From: CAZMCH01 sp964564735
Lineage (GTDB): Bacteria; Poribacteria; DTPJ01
NCBI GenBank assembly: GCA_964564735.1
Contig: CAZMCH010000120.1
Coordinates: forward strand, 1-10,842
Direction of reading: 5' to 3'
Length of the DNA stretch: 10,842 bases
The notes under the pieces are model-generated. The model worked only from the letters and a program-made list of their open reading frames with translations, was not told the DNA's origin and ran no database searches. Below are positions 5,689-10,842 of the stretch, piece after piece. Position numbers and translations under genes: made by a program. Every line of letters starts with the position of its first letter. The first letter of the stretch is position 1.

Positions 5689-6315
5689 ATGGGAAATTTT
5701 ATTTCACCACCTAATAATGCAGTGGTATTATTTAATGGCAAAGACTTAGATAATTGGCAGACAAGGGACGGAAAACCAGCTGGTTGGGAAGCCAAAGATG
5801 GTGTTATCGCTGTCGTTCCAAGAACTGGTGATATTATGACAAAACAAAAATTTACTGATATATATCTTCATCTTGAATGGATGGAGCCAGATATGCCCGA
5901 TGCAACTGGGCAAGCCAAAGGCAACAGCGGAGTATATCTTCAAGGACGATATGAAATTCAAGTATTGGATTCCTATGGAATAGAGGTCCCTGGGAAAGGC
6001 GATTGCGGAGCAATATATAATCAATATGCCCCGTTAGTAAATGCCTGTAAACCGCCTCTTGAATGGCAATCTTATGATATGATATTCCGTTCTGCGAGAA
6101 TGAATGATGGAAAACTTGAAAATGCAAGAATAACTGTCCTTCAAAATGGAAAAGTTATACATAATAACGTCATTTTCGATGGGGTAACTGGTGGGGCAAT
6201 TGATGATAAGGTGCTTGAGCCGGGTCCATTGTTGCTTCAAGATCATGGCAATTTGCTAAAATATCGGAATATATGGGTTGTAGAACTCCCCCTAAAAGGC
6301 TCAGATAAATATTAA
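5689..6315 (+). CDS. DUF1080 protein (3-keto-disaccharide hydrolase family), cytoplasmic form
   Basis: 208 aa concanavalin-like beta-sandwich domain of the DUF1080/3-keto-disaccharide hydrolase family. Signature parts: VVLFNGKDLDNWQ at 12-24, the strand GNSGVYLQGRYEIQVLDSYG at 78-97, CGAIYNQYAPLVNACKP at 106-122, EWQSYDM at 125-131 and GPLLLQDHGNLLKYRNIWV at 179-197. E89, D94 and H186 are conserved-looking polar candidates for the active site. Most family members I know of from glycan-degrading bacteria carry an export signal; this one begins MGNFISPPNN with no hydrophobic segment, so it should act in the cytoplasm on an imported and already C3-oxidised glycoside. It is the first gene after the strong promoter, starts 7 bases after AAAGGAG, and leads the operon with the TIM-barrel, Fe-S reductase and MFS genes. 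Catalysis by this particular protein is inferred from family. Confidence 0.85.
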   Translation: MGNFISPPNNAVVLFNGKDLDNWQTRDGKPAGWEAKDGVIAVVPRTGDIMTKQKFTDIYLHLEWMEPDMPDATGQAKGNSGVYLQGRYEIQVLDSYGIEVPGKGDCGAIYNQYAPLVNACKPPLEWQSYDMIFRSARMNDGKLENARITVLQNGKVIHNNVIFDGVTGGAIDDKVLEPGPLLLQDHGNLLKYRNIWVVELPLKGSDKY

Positions 6316-6337
6316 TTTAACTATTACAATTCCTTTT

Positions 6338-6370
6338 TTTATGGTTCTGTCATATTATCAGAACCATAAA
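6338..6370 (+). other. Intercistronic 12-bp perfect hairpin
   Basis: TTTATGGTTCTG (6338-6349) pairs perfectly with CAGAACCATAAA (6359-6370) around a 9-base loop, in the 116-bp gap between the DUF1080 and TIM-barrel genes. On the plus strand a T-rich stretch follows only after a gap (TTATTTTTTTA, about 6377-6387), so termination would be partial at best. A second small hairpin, AGATTT-TGT-AAATCT, lies at 6395-6409 just before the Shine-Dalgarno GGAGGA at 6421-6426. Confidence 0.6.
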
Positions 6371-6431
6371 ATTCGCTTATTTTTTTATAAAAATAGATTT
6401 TGTAAATCTGAAAACCTAATGGAGGATCAAA

Positions 6432-7274
6432 ATGGCGATAAGATTAGGTGGTCCCATATTTGCTAAGATAGATGATCCAGTTGAGCTTGCACATGCTCAT
6501 CGGAAAATAGGCTATCGTTCTGCTTATTGCCCATCAGTTGCTTTAGAAGATAAACAAAGGATAAAAGCAATAGAAAAAGCTTTCAAAGATGAAGATGTCG
6601 TTATTGCAGAAGTCGGCGTATGGGTTAACATGATGGATACTGATGATACAAAGCGTAAACAGAATATTGAAGCAGTATGTCATGGGTTAGCACTTGCTGA
6701 CGAAGTTGGTGCTTTGTGTTGTGTTGACATAGCAGGATCGTTAAATCCCGAACGTTGGGATGGTCCTCATCCTGATAATATATCGAAAAAGGCTTTTGAC
6801 ATGACAGTTGATAACGTCAAATATATAATCAATTCTGTAAAACCAAAAAGAGCAAAATTTGTGCTTGAAATGATGCCTTGGGTAATACCTGATAGCCCTG
6901 ACAGTTTTCTTGATTTGATTGAAGCGATAGATGATTCAGCCTTTGGTGTTCATCTTGATCCTGTAAATCTCGTTAATTCACCAAGACGCTATTATGAAAC
7001 ATGCAAGCTGTTACAGGAATGTTTTGATAAACTTGGCAAATGGATAGTAAGTTGCCATGCAAAGGATACTCAATTAACAAATCAACTTACAACACACATT
7101 AACGAAGCGAGACCTGGGACTGGCAACCTTGATTATAGAACCTATTTAAAAGGTTTAAATTCACTGCCACAAAATCCTCCCTTGCTTATTGAGCATCTCG
7201 GCACAGAGAAGGAATATACACTCGCAAGGGAATATATAATGTCTGTTGGGAAAGAAATCAATATACCATTTTAG
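6432..7274 (+). CDS. Xylose-isomerase-like TIM-barrel protein (sugar phosphate isomerase/epimerase family)
   Basis: 280 aa TIM barrel of the AP-endonuclease-2/xylose-isomerase-like superfamily. The four expected metal ligands are E146 (FVLEMMPW), D176 (GVHLDPVNLV), H209 (SCHAKD) and E254 (LLIEHLG), each at the end of a barrel strand. RPGTGNLDY at 227-235 is the usual substrate-loop motif. No signal peptide. The family includes epimerases, isomerases and, in known 3-keto-glycoside and C-glycoside systems, metal-dependent lyases or deglycosidases that break the bond by beta-elimination after C3 oxidation. Placement next to DUF1080 supports one of these roles. Another option is a ketose or inosose epimerase or dehydratase. 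The start follows GGAGGA by 5 bases. Its TAG stop overlaps the Shine-Dalgarno of the next gene, so the two are tightly coupled. Confidence 0.87.
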   Translation: MAIRLGGPIFAKIDDPVELAHAHRKIGYRSAYCPSVALEDKQRIKAIEKAFKDEDVVIAEVGVWVNMMDTDDTKRKQNIEAVCHGLALADEVGALCCVDIAGSLNPERWDGPHPDNISKKAFDMTVDNVKYIINSVKPKRAKFVLEMMPWVIPDSPDSFLDLIEAIDDSAFGVHLDPVNLVNSPRRYYETCKLLQECFDKLGKWIVSCHAKDTQLTNQLTTHINEARPGTGNLDYRTYLKGLNSLPQNPPLLIEHLGTEKEYTLAREYIMSVGKEINIPF

Positions 7275-7279
7275 GAGGA
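7273..7279 (+). promoter_or_regulatory. Shine-Dalgarno supporting a TTG start
   Basis: AGGAGGA overlaps the TAG stop of the TIM-barrel gene (7272-7274) and lies 6 bases before TTG at 7286. No ATG or GTG lies in frame nearby that would keep the first strand of the next protein. Confidence 0.75.
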
Positions 7280-7285
7280 TTTGTA

Positions 7286-8305
7286 TTGTTAAAGAAAAGA
7301 CTGGGCAGAACTGAGCTTATGGTTTCGGTTATAGGTTTCGGTGGACTGATAATTCCAAGAATTAGCCATGATGAAGCAATCGAGGTTATTAAATATGCAC
7401 TTGATCATGGTGTCAATATCATTGATACCGCCAAAAGCTACGGAGATAGCGAAGAAAAAATCGGCTCTGCGATCAAAGACAGAAAAGATTGTATAATAAC
7501 AACAAAATCACTTGCCGATAATGCAGAAGCTTTGTTATCTGATATAGATTTACAGCTTAGACGCCTTAATCGAGATAAAATCGAATTGTATCAGATTCAT
7601 AACATAAGCACACAGGCAAAGCTAGAAAATACTTTGAAGCAAAATGGATTATTAGATGCGCTAAAACAGGCAAAAAAAGACAAAAAAATTGATTTTATAG
7701 GATTTTCAGGACATAACAAAGGTATACTAGCAAAAGCAATAGAGACCAATGAGTTTGATTTTGTAGAAATGCCAATAAATGTCATTGATAGAAACGTTTG
7801 GTGTGATACTCTATCTTTGGCATTGGAACGTGATATGGGTGTTATTGCTATGAAACCGCTGGCTGGTGGTGCGTTGACAGATATGTCTCCAGAGATTATA
7901 TCATTGGCACTCAGGTATGCAGTTCAGCAGGATATATCATCTGCAGTTGTCGGAATGAAGTCTTTATCAGAAGTTGATTTTAATATACAAGAGGGTATAA
8001 CAACCAAACCATTATCGGAAACAGAGGAAAAACAGCTATTTGATTCTGCAAACAGCCTTAGCAAGACTTTTTGTAGGCAATGTGAATATTGTTTGCCATG
8101 CGATCAGGGATTAGATATACCAACAATATTTATCTATTATAAACATTATACACGCTTTGGCGCACATGAAGTATCACGGCAACGTTATGCTTCGCTAAAA
8201 GTAAAGGTTGATGCCTGTATCAAGTGTGGGAAATGCGAGAAAAGATGTCCTTATGAACTTCCAATTCGTGAGCTTTTAAAGACTGCAGAGAGTGTCCTTG
8301 CTTGA
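7286..8305 (+). CDS. Ferredoxin-type aldo/keto reductase with C-terminal 4Fe-4S motifs
   Basis: 339 aa, starting with TTG. The first 260 or so residues are an aldo/keto reductase barrel: RLGRTELMVSVIGFGG at 5-20, NIIDTAKSYGDSEEKIG at 44-60, with the tetrad D47, Y52, K74 and H105 (LYQIHN), MKPLAGGAL at 189-197 and SAVVGMKSLSEV at 219-230. The C-terminal 80 residues carry two cysteine clusters: C263, C266, C269, C272 (CxxCxxCxxC) and C311, C314, C317, C321 followed by proline (CxxCxxCxxxCP), the latter a typical 4Fe-4S ferredoxin site. This domain pair is known in annotated ferredoxin-type aldo/keto reductases, whose chemistry is poorly defined. The cluster could pass electrons between NAD(P)H and an acceptor or serve structurally. 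The gene is coupled to the TIM-barrel gene and followed after 57 bp by the transporter. Confidence 0.88.
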   Translation: MLKKRLGRTELMVSVIGFGGLIIPRISHDEAIEVIKYALDHGVNIIDTAKSYGDSEEKIGSAIKDRKDCIITTKSLADNAEALLSDIDLQLRRLNRDKIELYQIHNISTQAKLENTLKQNGLLDALKQAKKDKKIDFIGFSGHNKGILAKAIETNEFDFVEMPINVIDRNVWCDTLSLALERDMGVIAMKPLAGGALTDMSPEIISLALRYAVQQDISSAVVGMKSLSEVDFNIQEGITTKPLSETEEKQLFDSANSLSKTFCRQCEYCLPCDQGLDIPTIFIYYKHYTRFGAHEVSRQRYASLKVKVDACIKCGKCEKRCPYELPIRELLKTAESVLA

Positions 8306-8362
8306 TCATTTATCTTCAGATGATACTAAGATGAATATATCTATTTGTAATAAGGAGTTCCT

Positions 8363-9601
8363 ATGGTTTATAAACACAAAATACACTATGCTTGGGTTAT
8401 ACTCATCATGGGGACATTGGTTGTATTTGGCGCGCTTGGCCTTGCTCGTTTTGGTTATTCTATAGTCTTGCCATCCATGCAGAAATCATTGAATATGAAT
8501 AACACACAAGCGGGTATTCTTGCCACAGCAAACCTAATTGGCTATCTCATTTTATCATTAGTTGGTGGTGCTTTGGCAGCACACTACGGACCAAAGCTAA
8601 TTATTACTTTGGGATTAATGTTGACTGGTTTGGGAATGTTACTTACTGGAACGGTGCAAAATTTCTTTACTGCTGTATTTTGGCGTGCATTGACAGGTAT
8701 CGGAAGCGGAGCAAGCAACGTTCCTGCGATGGGTCTAATATCTGCTTGGTTTGGTCCCAAAAGGCGTGGTCTAGGTGCAGGAATTGCATCATCAGGTTCG
8801 TCAGTAGCACTTATTGCCATTGGTCCGTCAGTCCCATATATAATGTCAATCTATGGCGAAAATGGCTGGCGAAATAGCTGGTATTTCTTTGCGACTGCCA
8901 CATTTATACTTGCCTTGTTAAGCTTTTTCATATTGAAAAATCGTCCATCAGAAATTGGGCTCAGACCTTTGGGTGCGACGGATAAAGAAACCACGTCAAA
9001 TCAAACAAATAGCACAACTAATTGGGGGCTTGTGTATCGTTCATTTTCAGTCTGGCATTTAGGATTAGTTTATATTGCATTTGGGTTTTCATATATTATA
9101 TACATGACCTTTTTTGTTAAAGGATTGATTTCAGAAGGAAACTATACCCAAGCATCCGCAGGCAATTTATTTATGATGATGGGTTGGTTTAGTCTTTTAT
9201 GCGGTCTGATATGGGGGTCGGTTTCAGATATAATTGGGAGAAAATACACATTATCAATAGTTTATTTGATCCATGCCATATCTTTCAGCCTTTTTGCACT
9301 TGCCCCAAATAAGTTTGGCTTTACAGTTTCAGCGATACTTTTTGGCTTATCTGCTTGGAGTATTCCAGCGATAATGGCAGCAACTTGCGGAGATATACTC
9401 GGTTCAAAGTTAGCCCCTGCTGCATTGGGATTTATTACGCTTTTCTTTGGAATAGGGCAGGCACTTGGTCCCTTCGTTGCAGGACGCATAGCAGATGCTA
9501 ATGGCTCTTTTCTACCAGCATTTTTATTAGCGGGTGTCGTTGCTTTATTGGGCAGTATTGGGTCATTAACCTTGCGTTCATCAGGAAGAAAACAGCTATA
9601 A
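8363..9601 (+). CDS. MFS transporter, 12 transmembrane segments
   Basis: 412 aa inner-membrane permease of the major facilitator superfamily with two six-helix halves. Hydrophobic segments cover about 10-200 and 228-405, joined by a hydrophilic loop at about 192-228 (rich in T, S and N). HYGPKL at 74-79 is a weak form of the loop 2-3 motif; the second half has a clear copy, WGSVSDIIGRKY at 284-295. RALTGIGSGASNVPAMGLISAWF at 108-130 and GWRNSWYFFA at 168-177 are typical of the sub-group that includes YbfB- and oxalate/formate-antiporter-like carriers. AAGGAG (8352-8357) is 5 bases before the ATG. As last gene of the operon it most likely imports the substrate, or exports an oxidised product, of the enzymes upstream. 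Substrate unknown. Confidence 0.88.
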   Translation: MVYKHKIHYAWVILIMGTLVVFGALGLARFGYSIVLPSMQKSLNMNNTQAGILATANLIGYLILSLVGGALAAHYGPKLIITLGLMLTGLGMLLTGTVQNFFTAVFWRALTGIGSGASNVPAMGLISAWFGPKRRGLGAGIASSGSSVALIAIGPSVPYIMSIYGENGWRNSWYFFATATFILALLSFFILKNRPSEIGLRPLGATDKETTSNQTNSTTNWGLVYRSFSVWHLGLVYIAFGFSYIIYMTFFVKGLISEGNYTQASAGNLFMMMGWFSLLCGLIWGSVSDIIGRKYTLSIVYLIHAISFSLFALAPNKFGFTVSAILFGLSAWSIPAIMAATCGDILGSKLAPAALGFITLFFGIGQALGPFVAGRIADANGSFLPAFLLAGVVALLGSIGSLTLRSSGRKQL

Positions 9602-9610
9602 AGATTTAAA

Positions 9611-9666
9611 ATAATGAAGAATTAATTGTGTCATGGAAATGACCCAATTAATTCAAGCTTCATTAT
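9611..9666. terminator. Long hairpin between convergent genes, likely bidirectional transcript end
   Basis: ATAATGAA (9611-9618) pairs with TTCATTAT (9659-9666) and GAATTAATTG (9619-9628) with CAATTAATTC (9645-9654). After one T-C mismatch, GTCAT (9630-9634) pairs with ATGAC (9639-9643) around a GGAA loop, a GNRA-type tetraloop on the plus strand. AAGC (9655-9658) is bulged. It starts 10 bases after the MFS stop and faces the minus-strand gene that ends at 9722. A short T-run (TTTT) follows on the minus strand only. It may act as transcript end and 3' stabiliser for both sides. Confidence 0.62.
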
Positions 9667-9721
9667 AATGGACATTTGGAAGAATTTAAGGCATTAATAA
9701 ATGACAAAAAATCAATTTATA

Positions 9722-10783
9722 TTAAACCCATTCTATGGATTTATCATTAATACTAACTCTCCTGCCTTCACGTGTTGATACATAACAAGCAAGCGTCATA
9801 CGTAAAGACATTCTGCCTTCTTCGACTGTGCATATTGGAGGTCTTTTACCATGAATGAAATCTGATAAAGGACCTGAAAGCCCAGCGATACGTTCACCAT
9901 GACCAGCAGGACTTTTGATTTCACTACAAGTCCATTGTCCTGAACTTACTTTATACCATTTAAGACCGCAAGCATCTGCTGGACGAGGAACACCGCAGCT
10001 TGGACCATCTCCATAATTTTGTATGATAGAGCCTTTTTCGCATATAATTTCTGTTGTGTTTTCATAGGCAGGGGCAGTAAATGAGCAAACAACTTCTGCA
10101 ATAGGACCATCTTTATAGCGGAAAATAGCCATACCATTATCATTTGGCACTCTTGGATCAAATAGAGACATTATCTCTGCTGTTACTGTTTCAGGAACAC
10201 CCAAGAGCCATTGTATAAAATCAATAGCATGTGAAGAGTCATCAGCCCATATATCTCGGTTTAATTCGGGTTGTGCATGCCATGTTTCTGAAAATCCTCC
10301 CCAAAGATGTGTTCCCAACCCATGACGACGTCGAACCATAAAAACTTTGCCAAGTTCACCACTTTCAAGAATCTCTTTCATCTGTATATTTTGCGGATCA
10401 GTGCGCATCTGCCAAGCCATTGAAAAAGGCACACCATTTTGTCTGACAGCATCAACTATTCTGTCTGCCTGTGGCATTGTGAGAGCCATTGGTTTTTGGA
10501 GTATGATTGTTTTCTTTGCTTTTGCTGATTTTTCAACAAGAGTGGCGTGCATTGACGTTTCCGATGCAATTACAACAGCCTCAATTTCAGGATTAGCAAG
10601 TAGTTCATTAATATCTGTATATGCTTTAAATCCGAATGCTGATGCAGAATTATTCAAACGTTGTATATCATGATCCCATCCTGCCGATACCTCAATATCA
10701 AAGGCAGGATTCTGTCGCCATTGTGAACAATATGCCCCAACATGACCATGTGCAAAACCGAGAATTCCAACTTTTATTGCCAT
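9722..10783 (-). CDS. Gfo/Idh/MocA family oxidoreductase
   Basis: 353 aa predicted NAD(P)-dependent dehydrogenase. KVGILGFAHGHVGAY at 4-18 is the Rossmann strand and turn, with the GFAHGH variant of the glycine motif found in one sub-group. QKPMALTMPQAD at 96-107 replaces the usual EKP glutamate with glutamine but keeps the catalytic-site K97. DDSSHAIDFIQWLLG at 181-195 supplies H185 and D188. No signal peptide. It belongs to a different sub-group from the gene at 387 (longer, different turn and C-terminal region), so the two are unlikely to be recent duplicates. The start is set by AGGAGG (plus-strand bases 10799-10794), 10 bases before the ATG. It is the last gene of a minus-strand unit running in from beyond the right edge and faces the MFS gene. 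The substrate is unknown; a second oxidation step or a different sugar from that of the first dehydrogenase is likely. Confidence 0.88.
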   Translation of the reverse strand: MAIKVGILGFAHGHVGAYCSQWRQNPAFDIEVSAGWDHDIQRLNNSASAFGFKAYTDINELLANPEIEAVVIASETSMHATLVEKSAKAKKTIILQKPMALTMPQADRIVDAVRQNGVPFSMAWQMRTDPQNIQMKEILESGELGKVFMVRRRHGLGTHLWGGFSETWHAQPELNRDIWADDSSHAIDFIQWLLGVPETVTAEIMSLFDPRVPNDNGMAIFRYKDGPIAEVVCSFTAPAYENTTEIICEKGSIIQNYGDGPSCGVPRPADACGLKWYKVSSGQWTCSEIKSPAGHGERIAGLSGPLSDFIHGKRPPICTVEEGRMSLRMTLACYVSTREGRRVSINDKSIEWV

Positions 10784-10801
10784 TTTAATATATCCTCCTG
10801 A

Positions 10802-10842
10802 TTATTTCTTTGATCCGATTGTATTATCAATCCATTCAAATC
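10802..10842 (-). CDS. C-terminal codons of an upstream minus-strand gene (partial)
   Basis: The minus strand from the right edge reads FEWIDNTIGSKK and then TAA (plus-strand bases 10804-10802). Two bases later comes the AGGAGG site of the next gene, the spacing expected in an operon. The other two minus frames give either an immediate stop or a read-through across the Shine-Dalgarno. Too short to assign a family. Confidence 0.4.
   Translation of the reverse strand, partial: FEWIDNTIGSKK

Noticed and set aside
8306..8362. Hairpin between the Fe-S reductase and MFS genes (ATCTT/AAGAT)
   Set aside because: Only five consecutive base pairs with an 11-base loop, within chance expectation for AT-rich sequence.
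9262..9489. Open frame on the minus strand inside the MFS gene, and similar antisense frames within other genes
   Set aside because: They lie wholly inside well-supported genes, have no Shine-Dalgarno, and read as low-complexity shadows.

Overview
The window is AT-rich bacterial DNA with strong Shine-Dalgarno sequences (AGGAGG types), short intergenic gaps and sigma70-like promoters. It holds ten complete or nearly complete sugar-metabolism genes, one 3'-end gene fragment at each edge, and no rRNA, tRNA, CRISPR array or recognisable transposase. The families (Gfo/Idh/MocA dehydrogenases, DUF1080, ThuA-like, SMP-30, xylose-isomerase-like TIM barrel, ferredoxin-type aldo/keto reductase, nitrilase) co-occur most often in Planctomycetes/Verrucomicrobia/Lentisphaerae-type bacteria, in Armatimonadota-like lineages and in some Bacteroidetes. 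The low GC argues against most Planctomycetes. There is no phylogenetic marker, so taxonomy stays open.

Layout. (1) 1-2236, plus strand: the 3' end of one Gfo/Idh/MocA-like gene, a complete Gfo/Idh/MocA oxidoreductase, and a nitrilase-superfamily amidohydrolase joined to it by a 4-bp ATGA overlap. (2) 2253-3092, minus strand: an SMP-30/gluconolactonase-like protein, convergent with the nitrilase. (3) 3093-3331: a divergent promoter region carrying a perfect 10-bp inverted repeat, one copy in each candidate promoter. (4) 3332-5186, plus strand: a ThuA-like gene and a YghZ/Gpr-like aldo/keto reductase, separated by an 11-bp perfect hairpin. (5) 5187-5688: a roughly 500-bp gap with a palindromic, RNA-like element, a possible coding remnant on the minus strand, and a near-consensus extended -10 promoter. 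(6) 5689-9601, plus strand: an operon of DUF1080 protein, TIM-barrel isomerase/epimerase-like protein, [4Fe-4S] aldo/keto reductase and MFS transporter. (7) 9611-9666: a long hairpin between convergent genes. (8) 9722-10842, minus strand: a third Gfo/Idh/MocA gene preceded by the last codons of another gene.

How the genes may work together (inference). Gfo/Idh/MocA dehydrogenases can oxidise C3 of glycosides. DUF1080 proteins are classed as 3-keto-disaccharide hydrolases, and TIM-barrel epimerase-like proteins occur beside them in known 3-keto-glycoside systems. The MFS protein would import the substrate, the dehydrogenases would make a 3-keto sugar, the DUF1080 and/or TIM-barrel proteins would break the glycosidic bond, and the two aldo/keto reductases and the lactonase-like protein would process the carbonyl or lactone products. 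No protein here shows a signal peptide and there is no classical glycoside hydrolase, kinase, TonB system or regulator. The locus therefore looks like a cytoplasmic oxidative route for a small imported glycoside, cyclitol or similar compound. The substrate cannot be read from the sequence.
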